A program made the position numbers and the translations under genes. A model generated the notes under the pieces. That model saw only the letters and a list, made by a program, of their open reading frames with translations, searched no databases and had not been told where the DNA came from. From Paracyclopina nana (Eukaryota; Arthropoda; Copepoda; Cyclopoida; Cyclopettidae), in NCBI GenBank assembly GCA_019096065.1, contig JAGUCH010000002.1, positions 14,582,501 to 14,646,500 on the forward strand: a stretch of 64,000 nucleotides of DNA, read 5' to 3'. Below, one piece after another: positions 37,847 to 48,898 of this stretch (the first letter of the stretch is position 1; the number at the start of each line of letters is the position of its first letter).

Positions 37847-40700
37847 CTAGTTGTTTCTTCTGAGTGCAGGGACACCGACGAAAAGTAGGAGAAAGGCCCC
37901 TATCGTTGTGGCAAGGCTGACTGAATTTTGTGTGGCCGAGGCGAGTCTGCATTTGAGCATGTCGTAGCGAGTCTCTCGGTTGTTGATCATGTTGATGAAC
38001 TCGGCCTCAACGAGTTGGCCATCGTAGTAGATGATCGGGTCCTCGAAAGGGTACTCGTAGCCTTGCCTGCATTCGCACTTGTAGCCTCCAGTCTCGAATC
38101 CTCTGCCCAAAATGGGTACGCACTAAAACGCATTTTATTATATATGCAAAACAGTATATGCTATTAAAGGATCTTACGTAAGAGGTCTTGTCGTCACATT
38201 TGTGGGTGTCTTTGAATGCGTTGGGCACCCAGTACTTGTCTGGACATTGGTCAATGTCCAGCATCCGAATGTCCATCGAAACTGCCACTGCTCCCCTATT
38301 GATTTCAAAAGCATATTTAGAACAGTTATTCGATAGCTGTACAGCCTTTTTCATGGCTTTCTGAGCACTTAAAAAAATCAAGAGTTTGTGCAATGAATTC
38401 GAGATTCACGTGAAAGTTTGAATGGTTGAAAAAGCCAAAAAAAGGAAAAATCCCCATTTTACTTATTTTCAGGGCTTTCCAAATAAAAAGCGTCCCCATT
38501 GGAAAAAGTTAATTACGTTAGGTTTAATTATTGAAACTAAGGAGGTTAGATATCAAAGTACGCACAGAGATATCTAAAGAACACTTTAAAAGAATAGCGC
38601 TTACTTGAACTCGATGCGGTTGCGAAGGCTGTCCCAGCCGAAGAATGGAGCGGCATAGGTGATTTTCCACATTTTGACGAGGCCGTCACAGTCGTAGTAT
38701 GGAGCTGTCCAGAGGCCCTGCTTGATGTTGGCCGCCCTGTAGTACTCGGGGAAGTGCTCGTAGCGCCTCAAGTAGATGTCGTCACCTCGCTCCTCGGAGC
38801 GGAAGTACATCTTGAGCCAGTACTTCTCCAGGGTGTCGTAGTAGTTGGACCATCTGGATTTGAGGTCCTTGTACCACTCCTGGTTCGTGTAGATCTCGTC
38901 AGTCTTGTTCAAGCGGGCCAGATCCTCCACTTGGAACCTCCGCGTGTTCAGCTCGGTCTTGTAGGCATACGGGGCGAACCAGGTGCGATTGGGGAACTTG
39001 TTCTGCTCCCAGTAGATCCCAGCTGACCAGATCCTCGTGTCGCCCATGACCAAGGCGAGTGCCTCGCCAATCATTTGGTCCTCAGTCAGCGGCTTGTCCA
39101 CGACTCGCGTGCCAGGGAAGACCTCCTTGGGATCGACGACCTGCAGGAATCCGCTGATGAAGTTGGCCGTTCGCACGGCCATCAGCGCCTCGTTTTCGAA
39201 CTGCACGTCCGCTCCCCAAGACACGTCTCCCTTCAAGTTGAGCTCCTCGTACGTGCGACTCTTGCAGTTGCTCTCGGTGACGCTCCACAAGAACTTGAGC
39301 ATCTCGTCGGCGTTCCTCCGATTGCCCGTCCTCTGGATGGCATCGATGCCCGGAGTGGCATCCTCGGAGTAGTTCATGTAGTTCGGGTACTGCTCCAGGT
39401 ACTGTTCGCGCAGCCACGGAGGAGCCTGCTCCCACTGCTGGGGAAGGCGCTGGATGAACCCGATCTTCTTGCAGTTGAAGTCGGAGTAGTGCTGCTTCGG
39501 CGTGGCCCTCTCAATGATCTCGCCGAGGTACGGCCTCCGCACATTATTCGGCCTTCGGTGGCTAGGCCGACACCTGCACTGGTAGCCCCCTCTCCGGAAT
39601 CCGTAGCCCTCGAGCGGCTCGCACTCCGTCGTCTCTTTCTTGCACTTGGCCGTGTCCGCGAACCTGTTGGGGCCGTCGTTGCCCTTGCCCCTCGGGCACT
39701 GGTTGATGTCGATCCGCTCAAAGTCCATCTCGGTGACGGCCACCGCGGTGTAGACTGGGTACTCGATGTGCCTGAATCTCGTGTGGCGCGGATAGATGTC
39801 GACGATGGGCACGACGGCGGCCACCTTCCACGTGTTCGACCTGCCGCAGTCGAAGTAGGGCCTGGTGAATTTGACGGGCCCGGGGTTCTCATCCGCGCCC
39901 CTCGGCCCGTGGAAGGAGAAGGTGGCGTTGGTGTTGTTGAAGTAGCGGATGCGCACGTCGTACACGGTCTTCGTGTCGTGCAGCTGGAGTATGTGCGCGT
40001 TGTCCGGAAGCCAGGCCTTGTACCAGTCGTTGATCCTGTAGAAGTTGGACGTGTAGTTGAGCCCCTCGTTGCCCGTGGGGATTGCGCCCAGGTCGCGCGT
40101 CTCGAACATGTTGAGCGTGGAGATCCGCTCCAGATGGATGGGGTCGTTGTAGTCGTCCGCCCTGTAAGTCCGGGGCGCGAACAGGGGCATGGTCAAGTTG
40201 AAGAAGCCCCTGTAGGAGGGCGTGTAGGACATGTTGGGCGAGAAGTAGACTGCCGAGGCGTTGATCTTGGGGTTGGCCGAGACGTCGGCGATGGTGGAGA
40301 GGAAGTAGTACATCATGCCCGGATCGTAGGTGTCGTTGATGGCCGGCCGGTTGAACCGCGACTGGAGGATGTAGGAGAAGAAGAAGGCCCTGTTGAGGGC
40401 CATGTTGTGCAGGTGCAGCAGGGCGGTCCGGTTGGGGAACACCGGGTTGATGTTGATCTCCTTGATGTCCGGCAGGTGCGAGACGGTGTCCTCGCTCATC
40501 TTGAGGTCGGTCACGTGCATGATGGCGCAGTTGTCCTCGTCCACCGCCATGTATTTGGTGAAGGTCTCGTCGAAAGCATCTCGGCCCTCCCACACTTTGT
40601 CGAAGGCCTCGTCCAATTGTCCGGAGGCGAACGAGTAGACGAGCGTGAAGATGGCACCCACTAGCAGGTGCCAATATCTTCCACTGTGCATCGCCATCAT
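37847..40700 (-). CDS. GPR158/179-like tandem Cache plus EGF-like ectodomain protein without 7TM
   Basis: Membrane-anchored or secreted protein of unknown role. The CDS is the complement of 37847..38122, 38178..38295 and 38605..40700 (829 aa); phases agree. An N-terminal hydrophobic signal follows MMAMHSGRYWHLL. Two similar halves follow, each a long Cache-like region with many N-glycosylation sequons and then an EGF-like Cys module. Module 1 has IDINQCPRG near residue 332 and RRGGYQCRC. Module 2 has LDIDQCPDKYW and TGGYKCECRQGYE. This Cys module (DINQCP ... CVP ... G-Y-x-C-x-C) is what I know from the GPR158/GPR179 ectodomains. No seven-helix domain follows: one hydrophobic stretch (SLATTIGAFLLLFVGVPAL) ends the protein, followed by RRNN. 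That suggests a single-pass or GPI-anchored form. The start could also be 40736. Confidence 0.78.
38296..38604 (-). other. Intron of the GPR158-like gene
   Basis: 309-bp AT-rich intron with GT-AG ends. Nothing else seen in it. Confidence 0.6.
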
Positions 40701-40936
40701 AATATGTTTCTCTATAGCATATTTTTCACTACGCACGGGTGTTGTCCTTTGAATGTTATATGGGCTTCTTCTTTTACCTGTCTGAGCTCTCGCGCCCAGT
40801 GCACTCTGTATACCTGCTTTTTGAAGCTCCTATGTACTATTGCCTGAATGGCCCATAGAAGTACACAACAGGTAGACAAATCCCAACGCTGAACGCGGCT
40901 ACCTCCCCCTAGCGAGCAATTCTGGATCATTTTTAC

Positions 40937-40942
40937 TTTATT
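40937..40942 (-). terminator. Poly(A) signal of TMEM216
   Basis: Minus-strand AATAAA 24 bp past the TMEM216 stop codon. Confidence 0.55.
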
Positions 40943-40965
40943 GGCATTGATCAGGTGGAAACGGA

Positions 40966-41486
40966 TTAGAATGTTCCTCCGTAGAAGGATATGAGGCAAA
41001 TGAGTGAGAACACCAGTTGAAGGCCTTGAATGGTCAGTTGGACTCCGCAAAGGATGAGTTCAAGCCGGATGATGTATGCCTTGAATCAATTTTAGTTAAT
41101 TTTCGCAACTGGGGCTCTTTTAGTGAAAGTATGGCATACCTGCCAAATGAGGAAGTAGAGGACTCCCAGGATTCCTGGGATGAACAGGGTCACTGAGAAT
41201 CCCATGCCTGCCACATTTTCAGTCAAGTTGGCCTTCCAACCCGCGAAAATGCGAATGCTCTCCAAAAGTGCGAGAAAAGTGAGCAGGACGATTTCAGCAG
41301 CGAACGTTCCATTTGGGAAGGGAAGCACTATGAGATATGACTATAATAACTGTGTTTTTTCGTTTTTTGATTAAAAGATTCACCTATGTATTTGTAGATG
41401 AGTAGGAGAAGCTCCAAAAGAGCGAAAACGCCAAAGTAGTACGAGCCAAGATGAAGCAGTACTTGAAACGTTAGAGAACTCTTCAT
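40966..41486 (-). CDS. TMEM216: TMEM216-like ciliary transition-zone membrane protein
   Basis: Small four-helix membrane protein of the ciliary transition zone (MKS module) in animals. The CDS is the complement of 40966..41079, 41140..41327 and 41384..41486 (134 aa, against 145 in human). All three exons were assembled from splice signals and keep one frame. Family features: LLELLLLIYKYIVLPFP, matching the vertebrate LLELFIFLYKGVLLPYP region; a second helix followed by AGWKANLTEN; a third helix ending YFLIWQ; and a last exon starting AYIIRLELILCGVQ. The last exon is short and can be missed by ORF scanning. The related TMEM80 is the alternative. It is the upstream same-strand neighbour of the GPR158-like gene. 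Confidence 0.85.
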
Positions 41487-41810
41487 CTTTGTTTTCCAAA
41501 GCTTTGAAATGAAAGCACCAATCTACCTGTCTTTTTTGCTTTCTCTACTCGCATAGTTCATTGGTACGCAAACTGACCATATTCACTACTCACATGATTC
41601 AGGTCAATTAACAAACGTTATAAATTGTTCGAGCGGAGCGACGATTTGGAAAAAGTTTCTCGGTCTCACACTTTTGCACTAGATATTTTTGCCCCTATCA
41701 GTTTTTCCCACAAGGATACCTGACCCTGGTACTTTTGCCCCTGAAGATAAAAGATGAGGAATTTTTAGTTAAGAAAATGCGCTCATTATCAAAATTAATT
41801 ATTCTCTTAC

Positions 41811-42281
41811 AAGAATACAAAAGATTTTGCATCACTTAAAGAGCGGACGTTCAATTTTGTGGGTCGAAAAAAGCCAGCCCGTGCTCAGCGATTTTCTGCG
41901 CTAATAGCTGTTTAAAGTGTAGTTGAGTGATAATAACTTATAAGTTCCGCCGAGATGCTGCTGCTTCAGGAAAGGTTTGACTAACTGAGCCAAGCAATTT
42001 TCTTTTGCAGAACTTAAGCAAAAATGCGACTAAAATGGTGAAAATGAAAGCTTGTGTTAGGAATTGCCCAACTATGATGATTTTTAATTATATGCTCCTA
42101 TTTCATTAAAGAAATTAAGTCATTGTTTAATTGAAAACATGCAATTTTTTTGGCCCAAATAAGTTGGCTCGTTTCATCAAAATCATAATTCTGACCCACT
42201 CTAATAAAGTTTCAGTCTACGCGCTAAGATCGCAAAATAGCTTGTCCACTCTTTAAGTGATGCAAAATCTTTTAAGAATAC
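41811..42281. mobile_element. MITE-like inverted-repeat element, about 470 bp
   Basis: Left end 41811-41848, core TTTGCATCACTTAAAGAG. The right end at 42244-42280 carries the reverse complement CTCTTTAAGTGATGCAAAAT with few mismatches. No coding capacity. Exact boundaries and target duplication unresolved. Confidence 0.6.
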
Positions 42282-42575
42282 TAATAGGCAGTGTTAAGGT
42301 GTTTTAAAAGCACTATTTTATTGTTGAAAAATAGGAAAACTATAAATGTATGTTTAAATACCATACCTACATTGATCAATATGAGTTATCAACTGATGCA
42401 TGCCAATTTTGGGAAAAGCTGCCCCAACATTTATGGGAAAAAACCTCTTAGCCAAACGTCCTAGGCAAAAATTGGCAAGGTCAAACGGCAATGGTCAAAA
42501 GTGACGCAGCCATTAAGTTCGTCTCAAATGCTCCTCAGTGCACCTAAAAACACCTATGCAGAATTCTCGAGTGTG

Positions 42576-42583
42576 TATAAAAG
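42576..42583 (+). promoter_or_regulatory. TATA box of the decarboxylase gene
   Basis: TATAAAAG preceded by GTG and followed by a GC-richer stretch (GCTCCGC), 228 bp upstream of the start codon at 42811. Transcription would begin near 42606. This is the clearest core promoter in the window, in keeping with a regulated rather than housekeeping gene. Confidence 0.6.
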
Positions 42584-42810
42584 GCTCCGCTCAAATTATC
42601 CAAGTCGTCGAAACATTCGGACACCTAAGTAGCATTCAATCTATATTCAGCCCTTAGCAAAGCTAGCTAGCTCTCTGCAATCAATCAGCGAAAAAGTTGC
42701 TTATTTAAAACGTAACATATTTTTCGAGCAACATCTTCGTAAGTAGGATGAAAATTACGTAACACATGAGCACATGGCAGCTTCAGCTGTGATTTGTTGT
42801 CAAACGTCTA

Positions 42811-45687
42811 ATGGCCACTTTTCGATTTCTGTCCAGATTTGCCTTGCCAAGATCGTCTGCCGTCCGTGAAGGAGGTTGTCTTAGCAGAGTCCTCGTTAAG
42901 CATCTCAGCAGCCATCAACCAATGAGCAACATGGAGGAGCAACAGGCAAATATTGACATGCTCAAGAAAGTCTTTGATTTGGTTGTCAGTGAGGGACTCA
43001 TGTCGGGCAACTTTGACAGGAGCAAAAAGGTGGTAGAATTTGTCCATCCTCAAGACTTGGCCAAGTGTCTGGGTGGCCTTGACATCACTCCAGAAGGTCT
43101 GGATGACGTGCAGGGTTTGCTTGAGGCAGTTGTCAAGTACAGCGTTAAAACGTGCCACCCTCATTTCTTCAACCAACTCTATCACGGATCGGAGCCATCC
43201 AGCTTGGCAGGACAAGTACATACATATTATTATGGAGCTTTGAGCATGCTTTATAGTTTTTTATTTTTAGTGGCTCAGCGATGCACTCAACACCAACAAT
43301 CACACGTTCGAAGTGGCCCCAGTTTTCATCGTGGTGGAAAGAGCTTTGATTGAGTACACAATAAAAAAAATTGGATGGGATCGGGGTGATGGCATCACTG
43401 CACCTGGGGGCAGCTTGGCCAACATGTACGGCCTGATGCTGGCAAGGCATGAAAAAATGCCTTCTGTCAAAGAAGAAGGCCTCGTGGCCATCGGGGCTCC
43501 CTTCGTCGTGTACACTTCTGAGGACAGCCACTATTCAGTACTCAAAGCTGCCAATTGGATGGGCATTGGCACCAATAATGTGGTCAAAGTCAAATCCGAT
43601 CATTATGGCAGGATGATTCCGGAGGAGCTCTCCAGGGCTATACAACAATCAGTGGATGATGGAAAAGTCCCCATGGCTGTCATGGCAACTGCTGGCACCA
43701 CAGTTCTTGGAGCTTTTGACGATTTCGCCCAAATTGGGGACATTTGCAAGAATTTCAACGTTTGGCTGCACGTGGATGCTTGTTGGGGTGGAAGCGTCTT
43801 GGTGAGCTCCAAGTTGAAGCACTTGATGGCTGGCATCGAAAAGGCTGACTCTGTAGCCTGGAATTTCCACAAGTGCCTAGGTATGAATATTTTCAGATCT
43901 TATTTTCATGACAATCACATCTCAGTGTGATGGTAACCACCCTAACCACTTTCATTTTTTGATACCTCACCAACCCTGCTTCGAGGCTACATAAATGGTT
44001 TATTTCTGGCGCCCATCACTACATAAGATTTTAGAGAACAGCTAATGCCTAAACTCTAAAGACGCTTGCGTCTTTAATAAACTCTTATGTTATTTGGAAA
44101 AATATTAATTCAATGACCACCTCTAAAATTGAAGGCTCTAGGGAAGCAAGCTACTTGTAGGCATAAATTCACTTTTTGCAATGTGTAAAGTATGCTACAA
44201 ATTGTTGCAAAAAGCGTAATAGAGTGAATTTAAGTATAAATGAAGGTAAAAATTATCATATATCTCATGAACAAAGGTTTCTAGAGCATTGTTATTGAAA
44301 TCACTTTTTCTGCATTTTCAAATTTTAGGGTGTGTCAATTCTGTACGTTTTCCCGGAAAAATAACTGGTTTTTCAAATCTTTATGTAGTGATGCATACAT
44401 TGGCTTGAAGAAGGTCCTAACCCAAACTCTTTACAACACCCAAAAAATGTATATTTTCTGAAAGCTTATGTTCTTTGGGTTCATTTGGTAGTAATTTAAA
44501 ATCCTGGCCTATAGCTTCCCATAACATATAATTTTCAAAAACGTCTAGCACCTACAGTTTACAATTTTTGTGATTATTAATTGCAATGACCACCTCTGAA
44601 AAAAGAAAATCATACTTTATTATTTTATTGAGCAAGTCTGTAAAATGTTCTCAAATTGAGATATTTGCTGCCAAACTTATTATACAAATTTAATCAAGTT
44701 GGCAGTTATCAACTTTTAGCATAGCGATATCTCCGTTTCTGTCCATCCTAGCGATTTTATTTTAAAGTATCTTAAGTTTTATTTTTGAATTTTAGTGGGG
44801 GTCATTGTTGCCAAATATCCCCAAAAAATGAGGCGTTTTTTCGCTAAACGTTTTTAGAATTATAGAATTCTTGGGTGTTGTAAGTAGTTCGGGTTAGGTC
44901 CCTTGCCAAGTCAATGTGGAAGGCCCGGGAAATTGATTTAGCCATTTGCACACCTGAAGAGCCAAACGAAAGGCCTATATCAGAAAATGTACACAATTTT
45001 GGGTGGTCGAATTCCTTTAAGTCAGGTTTGCGACCACCAAGCTGTGACATGGTTTTTTTTACAGGAGCTCCGCTGCAATCAAACATTTTCGTCACAAATC
45101 GCCAAGGTTTGCTAGCATCGTGCAATGCAGCCTCAGCGAGCTACCTGTTCCAACCGGACAAATTCTATGATATTTCTTATGACACTGGCGACAAATCGGT
45201 GCAATGTGGACGAAAAGTGGATGCGTTCCAGGTCTGGTTCATGTTCAAGGCCAGGGGTGAAAGCTACTTTGCTGCTGCTGTCGAAAATGCATTTGCTCAG
45301 GTAAATTGTCTTGTGATCGCCATGCATGATTAGGTTCATCACCACTTTTGTTAGTCGGACTTTCTGGCCGATCTGATTCGTAAAAGGGAAGGATTTGAGC
45401 TTGTGGTCGATCCGCATTCGTGTACGAATGTCTGCTTCAACTACATTCCACCATCCTTGAGAGGTCGTGTGAGAGATGAGCAATTTTACAAAGATCTGTC
45501 TTCGGTTCCGCCGAAGATCAAAGAGCGGTTGGTGAAAAAGGGCTCACTCCTCATTGGATATCAAGCCATGCAGCACAAGAAGCTTGTCAACTTTTTTCGC
45601 ATGGTTGTCCATGCTTTTCCTCAGCCCACAAATGAGGATATGTTGCATGTTCTCGATGAAATTGAACTCTGTGGTACAGACTTGTAA
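42811..45687 (+). CDS. PLP-dependent acidic amino acid decarboxylase (black / CSAD / GADL1 type)
   Basis: Group II decarboxylase; arthropod members (black, aspartate 1-decarboxylase) make beta-alanine for cuticle tanning and dopamine conjugation, and vertebrate relatives act on cysteine sulfinate. The CDS joins 42811..43215, 43271..43880, 45065..45300 and 45355..45687 (527 aa); phases agree. Seen: HPHFFNQLYHG; GGSLANMYGLMLARHE; VMATAGTTVLGAFDDF; HVDACWGGS with the PLP-ring Asp; and ADSVAWNFHKCLGAPLQ with the Schiff-base Lys. The usual NPHK is NFHK here. The C-terminal half has YDTGDKSVQCGRKVDAF. Residues 1-37 are Arg/Ser-rich without early acids, like a mitochondrial presequence. A second start at 42922 (MSNMEEQQ) would give a cytosolic form. 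Substrate cannot be settled by eye. Confidence 0.9.
43881..45064 (+). other. Large intron of the decarboxylase gene
   Basis: 1184-bp AT-rich intron. It includes a perfect short hairpin AAAGACGCTTGCGTCTTTA near 44058. Inverted pieces such as CATCACTACATAAG (near 44019) and TTATGTAGTGATG (near 44381) suggest another small inverted-repeat element. Confidence 0.5.
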
Positions 45688-46009
45688 TTTTATCGGCTAG
45701 TTTGGACAATGTCTTATTATTAGTTCTATTAATAATGTGATGCATTCGTAAGAATATTCGGTTTTACATGAATTGTTTTATTCTCTAAACATTCACCGCT
45801 ACAAAATGAATTAAAATCAACTTTTTCCTTAACGTGGTTTCTCGCACTGTGTCCACTTATTCTTTGAATGGCAATTCAGGAGTAGGCAAGTATTATTTTT
45901 TTAAAGCAACAATCCATAAATCAGGATCAATTGCATTTCAGCCATTCCATGATGCTCTGTGGCACATAATTGTAATAAATTAATTCAGGAAATTGGCAAC
46001 ATTTTCTCA
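45688..46009. other. Convergent 3' region between decarboxylase and PRRC1
   Basis: 322 bp between two stop codons on opposite strands; contains the PRRC1 poly(A) signal. Nothing else seen. Confidence 0.5.
45777..45782 (-). terminator. Poly(A) signal of PRRC1
   Basis: Minus-strand AATAAA about 230 bp past the PRRC1 stop codon. Confidence 0.5.
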
Positions 46010-46923
46010 TTACACTGTGTCCACCTTGGCTTTGATGGCAATTTTGTAAGAATAGGCCAAGCTCAAGGCAGCAGTTGACAAGAGGACTCCTCTGGACACT
46101 CCTGAGGCTGGCTCATGCCATTTCGAGGGGTGCACATGTAGCCTGTCTGCCATCACACTTCCAATTGTGGATGAGAAGCCAGACCAGGACAAAGAGTAGT
46201 CTTCCCCTGTGGCTTCTTTAAGCTTCTGGATGGCAGCATAAGGTACATTTGTGGGCTGAGTGTAGGTGCAAATTTTGATGTTCTTAGACTTGTCCACGAG
46301 CATGATACATCCAATGTCAACCCACTCTTCATCCCCAGCTTCCAGCAGAAAATTCTCAACTGCAACCAGAACTGCCCCATCTTCATGGGCATCTGGATTT
46401 TGGTCTCTAACAATTTCAATTCTTTCTGAAGCTCCTTGTTTGGCAGCAGCAAACCCAACAGGTTGGGCAGCCACATTTTTGGGCTGAGCTCTCACTCCAT
46501 AAACTGTGGCCTGTCCAAAAATGCTATGAAAGGCTTCTTTGACAGCTGTCACTTTGTCGTGGTTGTCACTAGCCACAATCACTCTTAGGCTGCCACCAGA
46601 ATGAATGTAATCTGAAATGTCCCCAAATTGGTGACATTTACCACCATTAAATATCTTTTTGGATTACCTTTCATCTGGGGGTCAAGGGTGGTGATGACTG
46701 TTTCAACGGAGCTTTTGGTCTTTTCTGCCACCTTGGACAACAAGCCTCCCCCTGTGCCCCTAACCCACCCAAAAATGCCCTCAGACCCGAATTCGGTTTT
46801 TTCTTCATTACTTGTCTTCTCTGCTGACTCCTCAGGATGATTGGTAGTCGGATTGCTGCTGCTGACAAACTCAAATTCTGATGACTCTCGTGATGCAGTG
46901 GGTGGAACGGAGGCTGCCATCAT
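46010..46923 (-). CDS. PRRC1: PRRC1 homologue
   Basis: Protein linked to the early secretory pathway and to PKA regulation in vertebrates, with a C-terminal domain related to non-canonical NTP phosphatase folds. The CDS is the complement of 46010..46611 and 46668..46923 (285 aa). It lacks most of the Pro-rich N-terminal region of vertebrate PRRC1 (about 445 aa). Conserved blocks are LLSKVAEKTKSSVETVITTLDP, continuing into SGGSLRVIVASDN, AAQPVGFAAAKQGASERI, ENFLLEAGDEEWVDIGCIML and YSLSWSGFSSTIG. Two adjacent ATGs occur at 46923 and 46920, and either may be used. It is convergent with the decarboxylase gene. Confidence 0.92.
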
Positions 46924-47261
46924 GGTTGGGCTACTAGAATCGATTTACCAATGACACGTACTCACTTTCCCTTTGTTTTCAAAACTTTTAGCTGCGATCC
47001 AGAGGCTGTCAAGCTATTTTATATTGCAGTCAGCTGTGAGCATGTATATAGACGTTTTGCTGTTCGTGCATGTATGTAACGGCATGGGTAGGCTTAAACT
47101 GCAACTCTGCTGTAATCATGCTTACTTTTAAAGTACCATTAAATCATTTTTATTCCGCATATTTTATGGTATCAACGGAAAATAATATTTTAAAAAATTC
47201 CGCCAATATCTATTTTATTTTCACCAAAAATCTGACTTTAGTACACTTAATGTATGTATAA
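46924..47261 (-). other. Intergenic region upstream of PRRC1
   Basis: 338 bp with the PRRC1 promoter side and the 3' region of the sushi-kelch gene; AT-rich and without a recognised gene. Confidence 0.45.
47214..47219 (-). terminator. Poly(A) signal of the sushi-kelch gene
   Basis: Minus-strand AATAAA 43 bp past the stop codon at 47262. Confidence 0.55.
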
Positions 47262-48826
47262 TTATTCCGGCTTTAAACAATGTGAAGTTGGTATATAAGC
47301 AAATTGATAAGAGTCTCCTTCTAGAGTATCTTGCAGCATTGTCCACTTGTTTGACTGTGTGTCATATTCCTCCACAGTGTCCATGTTGATCCCTCCAAAA
47401 GCATATATTTTACTTCCCAATTGGACAAGACCATGTCCATATCGGGGTGAATTCATGCTAGCCAAGATCTCCCATGAGTTGGTGGTGAAGGAGTAAAATT
47501 CTGTGGTTGTCAAGGCATCACCAGGCATTCCACCAGATACAAAAATGCCCTTTTGCCCATTGGGCAGAGTTGCATAAATGCACGCATGATTGCTTCTGTC
47601 CAAGTACATTTGATCCAAAAGCTGCCATTTGTCTCCTTGCAGGATATAAGTCAACCCTGTATATGTGCCTGAGGTTGACCCTCCTATCAAGTACAAATGG
47701 TCCTCTATGACAAGCGCACAATGGCCTTGTATTTCTCTTTTGCTTGGCATCAGTAAACCTTCTGACCAAGACTGACTGTCGGCATCATACACTTCGGATT
47801 TGATGGTCACACTTTGGTTGCCACCTTGACCACCGAAAATCATGAGATTATTGTAGTAGATCACTGCAGCAGCTCCTTGTCTTTGAGTCACCATTTTAGC
47901 AGGGAAATCTGCCCATTTGTCTAGCTCTGGATTATAAGTGACACAAGTGTCCAAGGGCTCCTTTTCCTCATTTAGGCCACCACAAACCACAACTTTGGAG
48001 TCAACCAGTGTTGCTGCAGCTTTGCTTCTTGGCCCTCCTCTCATGGATGCCAATCCTCTGAAGCAGTCAGCTTCACTAGTTGCTGATTCGGGTGCGAAAA
48101 AAGAGGTTTGAGCCCCTGTAGATCCTCCTTGAATCCCTCCCATGATGAGTACTCCTGGTCCAGCAGTGTGAGTGGATTTGTGGCAGTTATATGAATCGTT
48201 TCCAAAACTCCAAGATCCATCTGTCATGCATTCAAACCTGTCTTTGCCATTGCTTGAGAAGCCATCTGCACATTCCAAGGTGCACTCAATTCCCTCCTCT
48301 ATAAAGGTGTCATCGCAAGAGATCTCACCATTCGTTGGATTGTCGAGCTTTTTGCAGTGAAATCCAGCCTCACAAGCAATTTCCTTGACAGGTAATGACC
48401 ATTTCCTCTGAGAGCAGCTTGTCATGACCATTGGCTTTTCGTCACATACAAAAATGCACCTTGAAAATTGAATGACTTTTAGATCACAGTCAACATATGA
48501 ACAAAATCGTACTTTGTATCATCGTTTGCCCTACTAGAGATGCTCAAAGTTGGGAAACACTCGAAGCTGCCTCCACGTGCACTTCCGAGAGGCTCACATT
48601 CGCACCCTGATTTGCTCAATTCTCTGTCCCATCGTCCGTTCTGGCAATTATGCTCAAATGTATTGTAGTCGCAAGATGAGATGCAAAATGCTCCATCTGG
48701 ATAAGATCCATTCTCAGATGGGGGAAAACATGTCAGAGACATTCCTTCAACTAGGTCTGTTTGAGCAGGACATTGTCCTACAATAGCTGGTATTAGAGTT
48801 AGAATTATTAGACCTGCAGCTTTCAT
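47262..48826 (-). CDS. Secreted sushi (CCP) and kelch propeller protein
   Basis: Extracellular protein of unknown role. The CDS is the complement of 47262..48459 and 48513..48826 (503 aa); in-frame upstream ATGs at 48838 and 48859 are possible, and I chose MKAAGLIILTLIPAIVG as the cleanest signal peptide. Residues about 18-75 form a first Cys-rich, CCP-like module. A second one runs from CKKLDNPTNGEISC to SWSFGNDSYNC. The remainder is about six kelch repeats with the double-Gly pattern: LIMGGIQGG, VVVCGGLNEE, LMIFGGQGG, LYLIGGSTSG, IFVSGGMPGD and IYAFGGINMD. Together these should make one six-bladed propeller. It shares the kelch theme with the PAN/kelch pair at 13.4 and 25.1 kb but is not close to them. 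I know no named orthologue. Confidence 0.82.
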
Positions 48827-48890
48827 GGCGATGAACATTCGACTGCTGAACCCAAACATATGCCGATATCAAGAAGTGACCATAATTAAT

Positions 48891-48898
48891 TCACGTGA
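48891..48898. promoter_or_regulatory. Palindromic E-box TCACGTGA upstream of the sushi-kelch gene
   Basis: Perfect TCACGTGA 65 bp upstream of the start codon (48826, minus strand). This is the MiT/TFE-type (CLEAR or M-box) form of the bHLH site. A similar ACACGTGA occurs at 48960-48967 within a duplicated segment. Binding is inferred, not shown. Confidence 0.4.

Larger units (their letters stand above)
41487..42810. other. Intergenic region with a MITE and the decarboxylase promoter
   Basis: No coding sequence recognised. It contains an inverted-repeat element at 41811-42281 and, near the right end, a TATA box for the decarboxylase gene. Confidence 0.6.

Noticed and set aside
39075-40664. 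529-codon plus-strand open frame
   Set aside because: Lies antisense to the GPR158-like exon, which has clear domain homology; the frame results from GC-rich codon use.
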